From positions 434,001-498,000 of the forward strand of contig JADDMT010000010.1 of assembly GCA_021401465.1 (NCBI GenBank): a DNA stretch of 64,000 nt, given 5' to 3'. A program made the position numbers and the translations under genes. The stretch is from Teratosphaeria epicoccoides (Eukaryota > Ascomycota > Dothideomycetes > Mycosphaerellales > Teratosphaeriaceae). The notes under the pieces were generated by a model that was given only the letters and a program-made list of their open reading frames with translations, was not told the origin of the DNA and made no database searches. Shown here piece after piece: positions 43,416 to 53,044 of this stretch (position 1 is its first letter; each line of letters starts with the position of its first letter).

Positions 43416-44900
43416 TCAAATTGACGGGTTGACGCCGCCATTTGAATGTTTCGCCTTTGGCGTACTTTCTTCATCCTCATCACTCATGAGCCCCTCGAGT
43501 TCAAACTCTTGAGCATCTTGCGCCTGTCTATCTGCGGCATTGTGCACTCGCGCATTACCATTGAGCTGGCTCCCTTCCTCGTCGCGAAGCTTTATATTGG
43601 CTGTACTCCTGTCGTCTGCGTGAGCGGAGTACAGGTGAATCAGCATGAGTACGACTACTCGTATCGTCAGCACAATACGCTCGACATTGCAGCTCGTGTA
43701 GCACTTACACAAAAACAGCAGAAATGAAACGGAAAACAGAATCAGGATGTAGCTGACGTGAGTAATGTCAGCATTGCTCAACGTAGCCATCTGCTGCTCG
43801 GTTGCGCCCATGAAAAGGAATCCCGAGGCAATGAGCAAGAAGCCAGGCAGATACTGGAAGCTGTTGATCTCAGCGTCGATATCATTGGGCTCCTCAGGCG
43901 CAACCTTGTCTTTGAGGACAAAGCTTATCTCAATAATACGTGCTGCGCCGGCAGCCATCAGGCTGTATCCAAAGACAGCATGGACTTTGGTACTGATCAT
44001 GATATCTTGAGGATGTCCGCTCATGCCCCAGCCAGTCAAGACGATCACGATGGCCGGCACAAGATTGCGCTTCGGTCGTCCCTGGCGGTCGCGAGAAAGC
44101 CAAATGCCTACTAAGCCGGCCGCCCACCAAATGATACCCATGCTGGTGTGTTGCAAGTCGTTCTTGACCCAAGCTGTTCCCCATCGGTGCTCAGTGAACG
44201 TGTTGACGATGCCCCAGAGCGTAATGACCATGCTGTCGAAGAATTCCTGGCTCCTGCCTGATCTCGCCAGCCAATATTGTCCGCAGAGAAGCAAGATTGT
44301 CATGACGATGCCGTAGGCAATGAACGCGCTGCCCATGATGAAATGCGCCGCACATTGTCCCACGTGGTCGCCCTGGCAGAAGCCTTGGCTCGCGATACCA
44401 CCGAACAGCATCTGGACCCAAGATGCAACAGGTATGACGCCTCCGAGTATGGCATGGGCCTTGACCTGCCACTTCCGTATTCTGCCCAAGAAGCCCTTCT
44501 CCAGATGCAGCCTCAGGTAGACCCCCAACACCAGCTGAGCTATCAACATGAGCATCAAGCAGTTCGCAAAACTAGCATGCACATTGTGACTGAACTGCCG
44601 CCCCTTGTGCGCATGTCCAAGGAAGTAGCCAACCGTGGCCAGCAAAGTCCCGGCAATCTGAGTCGGAACATGCCATCTTGACCTCACCAATCCAAGCACC
44701 ATACCAGTGGGAAAAATGATACCCCATGCCAACGACTGAATCAAGATATGCGTCCATAGTATGCCGTCCATCGGCTCGCCAGAGATAACTTCGCCTTCGT
44801 CAATATGAGAATGATCGCCGTGCGCTAAGGCGTGCCCTGCGAAGGCGAGAACGGCGGCGATGGACTGTAGCATTGTGGGCCTCGTGCGAAAGGTCGCCAT
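43416..44900 (-). CDS. YTP1-like multispanning membrane protein
   Basis: Minus strand. I favour two exons (44900-43709 and 43654-43416), 476 residues. The 54-nt intron (GTAAGT, GCTGAC, GAGTAG) is in frame, so the unspliced frame also stays open; removing it joins FLLFLF to VLMLIHLYS and keeps the last membrane helix continuous. The start ATG at 44900 gives a signal peptide (about 1-28, ending HALA) followed by HGDHSH. About ten membrane segments with conserved His and Trp follow, including GHAHKGRQFSHNVHASF and FGYSLMAAGAARI. This is the DUF2427/Ytp1 arrangement, resembling cytochrome b561 helices, and is found in the fungal endomembrane system. Its function is not settled. The tail is acidic (GLMSDEDEE). 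Confidence 0.85.
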   Translation of the reverse strand: MATFRTRPTMLQSIAAVLAFAGHALAHGDHSHIDEGEVISGEPMDGILWTHILIQSLAWGIIFPTGMVLGLVRSRWHVPTQIAGTLLATVGYFLGHAHKGRQFSHNVHASFANCLMLMLIAQLVLGVYLRLHLEKGFLGRIRKWQVKAHAILGGVIPVASWVQMLFGGIASQGFCQGDHVGQCAAHFIMGSAFIAYGIVMTILLLCGQYWLARSGRSQEFFDSMVITLWGIVNTFTEHRWGTAWVKNDLQHTSMGIIWWAAGLVGIWLSRDRQGRPKRNLVPAIVIVLTGWGMSGHPQDIMISTKVHAVFGYSLMAAGAARIIEISFVLKDKVAPEEPNDIDAEINSFQYLPGFLLIASGFLFMGATEQQMATLSNADITHVSYILILFSVSFLLFLCKCYTSCNVERIVLTIRVVVLMLIHLYSAHADDRSTANIKLRDEEGSQLNGNARVHNAADRQAQDAQEFELEGLMSDEDEESTPKAKHSNGGVNPSI

Positions 44901-45171
44901 GGTCAAGATATCGTACTTGCGGCACCAGCGTTGACGAAGGGGAGGGTCAAGTAATGCTTACGCACCTCGGCAGCATGTTTTGGGAAGAGGAATCCCGCTT
45001 TTCCCGATTGGGATGCCAATAACGCAGCCGCGACTGAGCTCTCGAGCGTCGCAGAACATCGGCCGTGGATCAGTTTTGACGTCTCTGGACGATTTTGTAT
45101 GCGCCGAAGAAGACGTTGACGAGATAGCGTCGCGTCCCAGCCGCATTTGCTCACGCCCGTTTACCGGCGTC

Positions 45172-45715
45172 ATGTCCTTACAAGACCAAGCTACTAGTAC
45201 TCAGCAGGTTTCGCACTTGTCATCAGCTCCTCCCTTGTGTGATGCCGCTCCTCCAACCTCACCTTCAGCCACATCTAAAACAGTACGAGAGCAAACATCA
45301 GAGATGTCCGTGAATGAAGTTGCCGCCGAGACAGCACCGCCTCCAAATCCACGTCTAGCAGCAATCGAAGCAAAGCGCGTGAGGCTCGAAGCAACGCTTG
45401 CGGAGTTACAAGCTCAACGATCTGCTTTCGTTACCGAGGCGAACCTACCGTCCGGCCTTAGCATGCCGGACGACTGGTCTGAGAAGCAACGAACCAAGCA
45501 AGCCCTCGCGACCGCGAATGGTGTGATCAAGGAGCATATTGCTCTGTTGCATAAGTGTAAGTTCGTTGCAAATGGCGATGAAGTGCTTGGCTGATGCCCC
45601 TGCAGACAACGAGATCAAGGACATTGGCCAGGGGCTCATGGGTCTCATTGCTGACAAACGGGGCGTCAGGATTGCGGATGTGATGGAGGACTTTGGCGTG
45701 GGCGAGAAGGACTGA
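45172..45715 (+). CDS. SWI5: Swi5/Sae3 recombination mediator
   Basis: Two exons (45172-45556 and 45606-45715) with a 49-nt intron (GTAAGT to CTGCAG) give 164 residues. Splicing yields the family signature LLHKY-NEIKDIGQGLMGLIADKRGVRIADVMEDFGV near the C-terminus. A coiled-coil helix before it (AAIEAKRVRLEATLAELQAQR) matches Swi5, which pairs with Sfr1 and stabilises Rad51 and Dmc1 filaments during homologous recombination. The N-terminal 60 residues are low-complexity. An upstream in-frame ATG at 45013 would add 53 residues; I prefer 45172 because the added part has no conserved pattern. It is divergent from the YTP1-like gene with about 270 bp between the starts. Confidence 0.9.
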
Positions 45716-46186
45716 GGCTTCAGTGCAGGTTGACTTGCTCAAGCGGCGAGGCGACCTGAGCAATGAAGTCTAAACTCTGGCGACAGCAAGAGGCACTATT
45801 GCGCGGGCTATGCATGCCTTGCAATACGGCAGTTGAAGCCACGGATGCGCGGACTAGCGATGACTGACAGACAGCATCTACATCCAGAAACGATTGCACT
45901 AGGTCTGTGAATAAGTGGCTCCCACAGGCATGATAGGAAAATCAATATGCAATTGCCCGAATTCTCTATTACAGATCTGCGCCCTTGAACTACAGATAGC
46001 CGTACTCACATGTTCGTGATGAATACCAACCTTGGCAACCCACGCATCCACGCTCCTCGCACAGACCCGTCCGGGATCACCATCCTGTCTTGCCATCTCG
46101 CGAGTCCCCACCACCATACCATTTTGCCAGGTATCTGCTGTGCGCTCTTCCCGTTGTCATATGTGTATAATCCTGCTACCCCATAT
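45716..46186. other. Convergent intergenic region
   Basis: 471 bases between the 3' ends of SWI5 (plus) and YOP1 (minus). No coding frame is supported; it holds the two terminator regions only. Confidence 0.55.
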
Positions 46187-46967
46187 TTACTGGACCTTCG
46201 CGGCCTGAGCTCGAAGGTTGGCGGAAGCGCTGCCGGAGTGCTCGAAGAAGCGGGCGAAGAGTGGCTGAATGACGCTGCGGAACATGATCTGGGCACCACT
46301 GCAGGCAAAATCAGTATCCATATATCTTCATCGACGAATTCCATGACGTACCCAGTCTGCGGCAGAGCCAGCCACAGCACAAAGATGAACTTGAAGGTGT
46401 AGTAGAACGGGAACCAGTAGACAGCGTTGATGGCAGACTCAACGACCGTGAAGAAGGCGTAGACAACCCAGTACTGGCTGTTTGGTCAGAATCATACCCC
46501 GGACTCGTTGCAGACGCCAGAAACATCTAACTTACGGTCAACCACTGCGTGTCATCCGACTTGCCCGATGTGAACAATGCCTCCAACGAATAGTACGCCG
46601 GGAGCGCAAATCCAGCGCTGTTGACCAGGAACTCGCCGCCAATGTTAAAGAAGACGAAGGCGAAGTAGAGGGCGCCGAATCCGAGAATTACGTAGACCTT
46701 GGGGACGCTGGTTTGCTGCTCGAACTGGTTGAGGTAAGGGTATTTGGAAAGCTCCCTGCACGCCTAGCAGTCAGTAATGGGACATAGAAACGCCGGGCGT
46801 TCGTTTCCAGATGGGTGAGGAACTACGCGCATACTTATCGAGCTGGCTCAGGTGGTACTGTGCCCTGCGATAAGCTGGTCAGTATGGACTTGCGGTGCTT
46901 ATAGCTCAAGACTGAGGTGGGCGCACTTCTCCTGGACGGAGCCATTTGGATTTCCTGAGGCGGACAT
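46187..46967 (-). CDS. YOP1: ER-shaping reticulon-like protein Yop1 (TB2/DP1/HVA22)
   Basis: Five exons on the minus strand: 46967-46927, 46864-46835, 46755-46536, 46473-46352 and 46298-46187; 174 residues. Introns are 62, 79, 62 and 53 nt, and exon 2 is only 30 nt. The product shows the TB2/DP1 layout: a helical start EKAQYHLSQLDKELSKYPYLN, a first hydrophobic hairpin (VPKVYVILGFGALYFAFVFFN), a PAYYSLEAL loop, and a second pair ending in FKFIFVLWLALPQTGGAQIMFRSVIQPL. The protein wedges into the outer leaflet of the ER and shapes tubules together with reticulons and Sey1. The C-terminal amphipathic tail is short. It is easily missed because no exon is longer than 73 codons. Confidence 0.94.
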
Positions 46968-47982
46968 TGTGGTGTATATACTCAGTGGTATTTCGAGCTT
47001 GAATAGATTGTCGACGTGTGGTTTGTGATCTTTCTGGTCAGTGAAGTTGTCGTGATTCCAAGAAGTCGAAGGGGATGATAATGGAAGGCTGTGACGTGTG
47101 TGGGGTTCCAGCTAAGAAGGCGGCAATTGGCTGGTCAGCTGCGGAAATATGGGCCTGTCGATGAATGCTTCCAGGTCCCTTACGAGTTCCTGGCTTCTTT
47201 GTGTATCATTCGTGGGAAGGAGTACATCTTTCTTCGAAGAGCACGCAACTAGATGCCAGTGAATAACGTCAGCAATTGTGTACTCACTGTCCACATGCTT
47301 GGCATGACCTTGTAAACAACAGCAAATAGACATGACCTTGAAAGCACAAACCTCCGGCGAGTCATCATGCGTTAGGTCGGGCTCGTGAGACTTGATTTAA
47401 CCAGGTCTGATCTCACCATTTCAGTGGATTCCAAGAGTCATCCAACCACCTGGACAGTCAACCGCTGCAGAGTAGTCTAAACACCTAATGAGCAATTCGA
47501 TGTTTTAAAATCCACAGTCAAGGGCGTGATCAACCGATCGCATCATGTCACCCTGTGATGGGGCAGTCAGCCAGCAATCAGACTTCTCGAAGAGCATTCA
47601 GCCACATCGACAACTCAACCGATTGTTTGACTGACGGTACCGCTGGTGCGTCCGCTTCGTTGGTCGCTGCGGTTGCTGGTAAAAATGCGCCAGTGGATGG
47701 ATATTGACGGCGGAAGCATAACGACGCCATGATCACAACATGCCATACACCTAAAGCTACATGTATTTTACCCAGCAATCTGTCTGTGACCTGCTGCTTG
47801 ACAGCACAGAATCTGCCAGGACACAACGGGAATTCGCTTTCACGTCCTCATCGAGTCGCACCTCGAAGCTTTGGGCTTCCCAATATATCACGCTCAACTG
47901 TCAAACTTTTTATAACAATATTGGAAGTAATGTGGACCATACGACTTGCCTGAGTCAAAAGTTGACGAAAGGTCAGTACGAC
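46968..47982. other. Intergenic region, no gene seen
   Basis: One kilobase: the YOP1 promoter on the left and the 3' flank of the secreted-protein gene on the right. Frames such as 47112-47333 minus and 47578-47826 minus do not resemble known proteins. No RNA gene is evident. Confidence 0.5.
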
Positions 47983-48381
47983 TCAATTTCTCACCGCACG
48001 GCGCGACGCGTTGCACTGCTTACAGAAATCGTCAAATTGGCAGTTGTTGATAGGATCGCCTGTCCAGTCGAATGGATCCTCTCTATGGTTGGTGCACTAA
48101 CCAACGTCAGCCAACATACGGTCCACCGCTGATCAACCGTTGCATAAATACGGTTGACGTACTGAATGGTTGTCGATCTTAGGATTTGGATTATAGTGGA
48201 CGCCTCCGTTGCCCATCTCTGCACTGTTGTTGTACTTCTGACAAGCTAGTTTGGTCACCACGTCATTCTGGGTCCCCGACATGCCACTATGACATTTGCA
48301 ATTCCTGAAGTGCTTGCAGGCGTCTACCACTACGCCGGGGCGGAGGGCAAGGCCAAGACCGATGAAGATGGTGAAGTGCAT
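47983..48381 (-). CDS. Small secreted cysteine-rich protein (candidate effector)
   Basis: Two exons on the minus strand (48381-48163 and 48096-47983) joined across a 66-nt intron with GTACGT, a GGCTGAC branch and a TTAG acceptor, in phase 0. The product has 110 residues: a hydrophobic signal-like N-terminus (about 1-20, MHFTIFIGLGLALRPGVVVD) and a mature part with eight cysteines, at 22, 28, 30, 47, 74, 92, 98 and 101, enough for four disulfides. Motifs are ACKHFRNCKCHSG and DPINNCQFDDFCKQCN, a pattern I associate with uncharacterised secreted proteins of plant-associated ascomycetes. The even cysteine count, created only by splicing, supports the model. A TATAAG-like box lies about 80 bp upstream. 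Host-interaction function is inferred, not shown. Confidence 0.72.
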
Positions 48382-49299
48382 GATATCGTCAACTCGTTGT
48401 TAATCCAGAGATGATCCCGCCTCCACGCCGGCGTGGTCGATCTCACCAAGGGACTTATATCATAACGCATCGAATGCTTCGCCGGATGGTCGGGCGGTTG
48501 GACCAACCGTCCAAAGCCTGCAAGATCTTGGTTGGACTGCATAAAACCCCAGTTGGCCTGCACAGAGAGCCGAATTAACAGATCCAGAACCTCCGATGTC
48601 TCTAGTTGAACTGCCGAGCGTACTAGATGGAGGCAGCGAGTGGTGAGGACTTGCGTAAAACGGACACCAATTGAACCTGTTGACCTCGAAGTATTCAAGA
48701 TTGGATATAGCGCCAAGGCCACGGACAAATTTGCTCATCAGGCCAATGATTCTACGGGCTGGAACAAGGTTGTTCGCAAAAAAGTCCGAGGACCAGAGGT
48801 ACGCGGCAGAATATCGTCAACGCGCAGTGTGAGACTCTTTCCCGGCCAATGCTCTGGGCGTTGAGCACGCGAGCAAGTGTCTTGAGTCGCGCCATGGCAG
48901 AGGCTGATGAGCAGTGAGAAGATGACTTCGCGAACACGAGCATCGAGTGGGGCTAGGTCTGCGCCTTCCTCGACCAGCTCCTTAGCCTTATCTCGTACTT
49001 CCACCAAATTTCTCGATCGTTACAAGGTGAAGTCACTGGAACACATCTTGTAGCCTCGAGGTCGTAAAGCGGCTCGGTCAATGTGGCGCCCCTATTGCGC
49101 GATCGGAAATTCACACTTGGCATGACCAAAACGTGAAAGCCAACCCAGTTCCAAGCGGCCCGAAGTCGTCGACTCAGTCTTTGTGACAGCTCGAGGGTCC
49201 ATGATTCAAGCAAAAGCAGCTAGAATGACCGTACTGGACCAGGGTTTTGACCTACAGATCCCCAATGCCGTCTGAGGATGCCCGAACTTCCGAAGACCC
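48382..49299. other. Intergenic region, promoter palindrome on left
   Basis: 0.9 kb between two divergent loci. It holds the secreted-protein promoter, with the palindrome at 48423-48436, and the 5' flank of the decayed peptidase. A minus-strand frame at 48738-49007 (MVEVRDKAKELVEEGADLAPLD) is coding-like for about 40 residues but has no family match. Confidence 0.45.
48423..48436. promoter_or_regulatory. Perfect 14-bp palindrome upstream of secreted-protein gene
   Basis: CCACGCCGGCGTGG is a perfect inverted repeat lying 42-55 bp upstream of the start codon of the cysteine-rich secreted protein gene. It contains CCG-CGG half-sites that Zn2Cys6 regulators often use, here everted and abutting. 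A TATA-like GATATAAG follows further upstream. Its function is inferred from position and symmetry only. Confidence 0.35.
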
Positions 49300-50930
49300 C
49301 TGTATTCCACAAATCTGAGTCACGGGCACAAGACCGGCGATCATGCCAAGTCTATACTCTGGCTCGCCGAGAGGGGAAGGGCAGGTTCAACTCGTCAGCT
49401 CACCTCTGGCTTGTACAACGACCGAGCGCCGGAGTGGCTGTCCGATGGCAAATCCATGGTGTTCGTCTCGCATCGTGCCAAGGTGGGTGAGAAATGGGCA
49501 GTATACGTTCTGCCTATCGAGGGAAGTGGTGAGGCGTATCCGATCACGGACTCGGAGAACGAAGGGCCGATTGGAAAACTTGCCGTCTGTCCCGGCGGTA
49601 AAAGTATAGCGTCTCTGTCGGCAGACGAGAAGACTGATGCTCAGAGGAAGCGAGGGAAGGAGGAAGATGACGCTCAAGGCTGGGGCGAGGAATGGGAGTT
49701 CCAGCGCCTGCGTTTCGTGCACATCACCACGAAGACCGTGACAACTTTGGTATTCACCAATGCGCACGTCGCTGACCTCGCTTGGAATGACGAAGGCACT
49801 CACCTAGTATATACCGAAGTGAGAAACCCAACAATTGAGGAAGCCTTCAAGATTGGAACCACCGTTTCAACCATTGATGTGAGAAGCAGGAAGTCCACTT
49901 AGCTGACTAACCGAAATATCTTTCCCGACAATTTGGTCTGGTCCGGACAGGATATTTATTTCCTGGCCCCAGTCGCAGCGGATACAGTCTGCAGCTCCTC
50001 GGCCGTCTTCCGCATCGCGAATGCTCTCGAGCACGAAGGCCAAGAGACTGACAAGAGAACGGTTCTGTACGAAAATTACGCCCACGGCGCCGCCTTCACC
50101 ACCCAAAATAAAATCCTGGGAACCTTCGTAACCCTCACCCACCCCTCCACCGACACCTCCATAACCCTCAGCTCCCCCTTCCTGATCCCCTCCACCACTC
50201 CTCTAAATCCCACCACCAACCAACCTCTCACCCACTCTCCCAACCATCGTCTACATCCACGGCGGTCCCGACGCCCGGCCGACCGAAAGTCTTGACCTCC
50301 TCAACCACGCCTGGTCCCCCTACCTCCTCTCTCACAACTACGCCATCCTCTCCCCCGACTCCCGCGGCTCCTACGCCTGCCACTCCGGCCTCCACGACCA
50401 CGCCGACATCGTCGCCGTCGTGACCCACGCCATCGAAACCGGCTACGCGGATCCCAAACGCCTCATCGTCGCAGGGCGGTCACAGGGCGGGTACTTATCC
50501 TACCTCTCTGCCGTCTGGAACGGCACAACGCCCAACCACGCCTCGAAATGGGAGTCCGCAGCCGCAATTCCCGGCGCAGGAGTCACAGTACGTTCGAAGC
50601 CGATCTCGCCGGGCACAGGCCCTGGCTCGCGGAGTCCAAGGACTCGATGATTGGACGGAGGGGGTTCTGCGATATGGGAGTTTGGACCTGCGGTGCGGGC
50701 GGGCGTGAGGATCCCGCCGATGTTGATTTTGCATGGGGAGGGGGGTGAGCGGGTGCCGATTGAGCAGGCGAGGGGGATAAGGAGGGCGTCGGTGGATGCG
50801 GGCGTGCCGTTTGAGTTTGGTGTATCCGCGCGAGCCGCATATTTTTCGGGGGAGGAAGCATTTGGTGGATATGGCGGAGAGGGTGTTGAGGTGGGTGGAT
50901 AGGTATATAGGGTCCGAGGTGAGGATATAG
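49300..50930 (+). pseudogene. S9 (prolyl-oligopeptidase-like) peptidase pseudogene
   Basis: The sequence reads as an acylaminoacyl- or dipeptidyl-peptidase of family S9. It starts near 49345 with LTSGLYNDRAPEWLSDGKSM, then the beta-propeller (VFVSHRAKVGEKWAVYVLP, LAWNDEGTHLVYTEVRNPTIEEAF), then the hydrolase domain TIVYIHGGPDARP, the nucleophile motif GRSQGGYLSYL, AAIPGAGVT, and the tail VYPREPHIFRGRKHLVDMAERVLRW with the catalytic His. TAG at 49900-49902 stops the propeller. A frame change occurs near 50180-50230, before the HGGP motif. Part of the lid (ADLAGHRPWLAESKDSM) and WEFGPAVRAGVRIPP lie in different frames with a deletion around 50585. A one-base shift at about 50820 precedes VYPRE. 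At least four lesions make it non-functional. No proper start or initial propeller blade is present. Confidence 0.87.
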
Positions 50931-51077
50931 ATGATGAGATCGGAAGGAAGGTACGCAGATGTGCCGTGCGTTCATTAGGTCTTCATTCTCTCGTGCTCAT
51001 CGTACATAATGCTGGTGTTTCAATCCCTCCCACAGGTCTGCTCTCTCCTTGATCGGTAGGTCAAACCAATGACGCTT

Positions 51078-52450
51078 TCAATGCAATGCTCCACCAGTGA
51101 CGGATGCTAAAAACTCCTTGTTTCGCTTGTCGAGGTCCTTGACTCCGTTCTGAAACTTGCCGCCGACATCCTGAAAGACGCCTTGTACGCCTTGCACCTT
51201 ACTCTGGAAGTCATTCTGTGCTGCTTGCACCTTATTCTGAATATCCTGGATGCGGTCTTGAATGGGATTGCTAGAAAGGGCCTGGGCCACTCCAGGCGAG
51301 CTGGCGAGGGACACTGGTGCTGTGGTCCCAGCATTGGTGCTGGTATTCGTTCCCAGAGCAGGCGATGAGACTAGAGGCTGCGCAACTGGAACAGCAGCAG
51401 CATCATGTGGCAGGTGGATGGTAGGGAGATCGAGCGCTGCGAGTGGTTGCGATGGCGTGCCAGGGATTGCGGCAGTCGGTGCTGCGGGGAAAATATCAGG
51501 CGCCTAGCCGATACTCGTGCCTGTGGCGCCGTCAAGGCCACCTTTGACTGTGCCAGCGGTATTAGTAACGCCATCAACACCAGTAGCTTTGGTTGCCTTG
51601 GAAGCAGTGTCATTCGTCTGCTTCTGTTCATCCGCCGAGGGGTCGATTGAGCCATTTGATTGTTTTTGTTTCTGCTGCGAGTCACCGTCTTTCTTCTCGT
51701 CGCTCTCACCTGCAGAACAATTAGTCTTCGGCTGATTGGGCCGTCCCATTCGCATCTGAGATTAACCTTTAGCAGCTTCTTTCCGCGCAGCCTCCATTAA
51801 GCCGGTCAATCGCCCACCAGTCAGGTTATTGAGCTTATCACCAATGGCCTGTCCTTCCGGCGCCGCATTATTCGCACCCTGGCCATTGGCCCATTTGAGG
51901 ATATAGAAGCCTCCAAGACCCCAGAGGAAGAGGAAGCAAGCCGTCATCGTTGTGAAGAAGACGAGTGGCAGCACAACGGCCAGAGCTACACCAACCGCGC
52001 AGACAGTGAAGAGAACTGCGCCAAGCAGACCGAGGACAAGACCGGTGAGGATGGCGAAGATAGCTACAGTAATGGTGAACAATATGAAGAGGAAGAGGGG
52101 GACACCGGTGAGAGCGACTTGCATCCCCAGAAATGCCTTCCAGAAGAGTAGGGTCAGTGGTAGCTGTGGCGAGACAGACGTGCATGTTAGCACATCTGTC
52201 AAGTGTGTTTTTGTTCACTTACGGATAGCTTAGGGTTGCGCAGCATGAACGCTTGTAGGTTGGCGAGAAAGCTCGCTCGCTGTTCGGGAGAGATGATGCG
52301 ATCCAGGGTCGCTTTGCCCTTTGCAGCGATCCAGTTGCCCGTGCCTTCGATCCATGCTAAGATGCCGCTCGTGGCATTCTGCACCTTCTCGCCGGCCTTG
52401 GCGATGGCGGGAGGCTCGGTCTTAGATATCGACCCTGTCGCTGTCGCCAT
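51078..52450 (-). CDS. Promethin/LDO-type lipid-droplet protein
   Basis: Minus strand, exons 52450-52223, 52163-51767, 51709-51542 and 51481-51078, giving about 398 residues. Splices 1 and 2 (59 and 57 nt) are firm. For the third, a GTGGCC donor (60-nt intron) and a GTATCG donor (33 nt, which seems too short) both keep phase, so nine residues are uncertain. Residues 77-180 form the promethin domain: two long hydrophobic hairpins (PLFLFILFTITVAIFAILTG and LGAVLFTVCAVGVALAVVLP) after WKAFLGM. In yeast (Ldo16/45) and animals (LDAF1) this family works with seipin at lipid-droplet assembly sites. The tail is disordered and Thr/Gly-rich. It ends in an amphipathic repeat-like helix (IQDRIQDIQNKVQAAQNDFQ) that could bind droplet surfaces. 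The tail might be a separate small gene, but the phase favours fusion. Confidence 0.8.
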
Positions 52451-53044
52451 GTTGATGGTGCCGTCGTCCTGTGCGGGCAGGGAAGATCGGATGTCGGCGC
52501 GGTTGGGATGACCCGTTCGTCTGATTTCGAGCTTGCGAGGAGAGTGGGATTTCCCGCGGGCTTGCTTGCCTGCTGCGTTGGGGGAGGGGGAAGCTATCTT
52601 GATGAGAGTCTGCTGTTCACAGACGCGTCAATAGAGAAATGCTGAGTACCTTAGTTGCACATGTGGTGGTGAGAGGAGGAGAGACACGGTCGAGTTTTTG
52701 GAGAGCAGTCGTCACCTCCTACTAGTAGTACCTCCTACGAATCTGCCGTCAATGGACCTGCTGCATCATCCCTGCCAGTAGACGTCTTACGGGGCGGCTG
52801 CCGCGTCCGTCACTGCCAAACAAGAACGCTCTTTCCTTCCCGCTGTTGGCGTGCGCGTCGTTCTTGCCGTCGCTGACGTCGATCTGCGCCAGAAAACTGG
52901 TTGTCGGGACCGCGCGATTGGAAGAACGCGTCGACCCGATTGGGAAGGTGGGTCAGGAAATTTCAGCTGGAGCTTTGGACATGTGAAACACGTTGAACCT
53001 GTCGAAATCCATACAACTTACTCAGGCACAGGCAAGGTACAAAG
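52451..53044. other. Divergent promoter region
   Basis: 594 bases between the starts of the lipid-droplet gene (minus) and the A49 gene (plus). The CTCCTACTAGTAGTACCTCC region near 52707-52727 contains a short palindrome around ACTAGT. No gene is seen. Confidence 0.5.
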
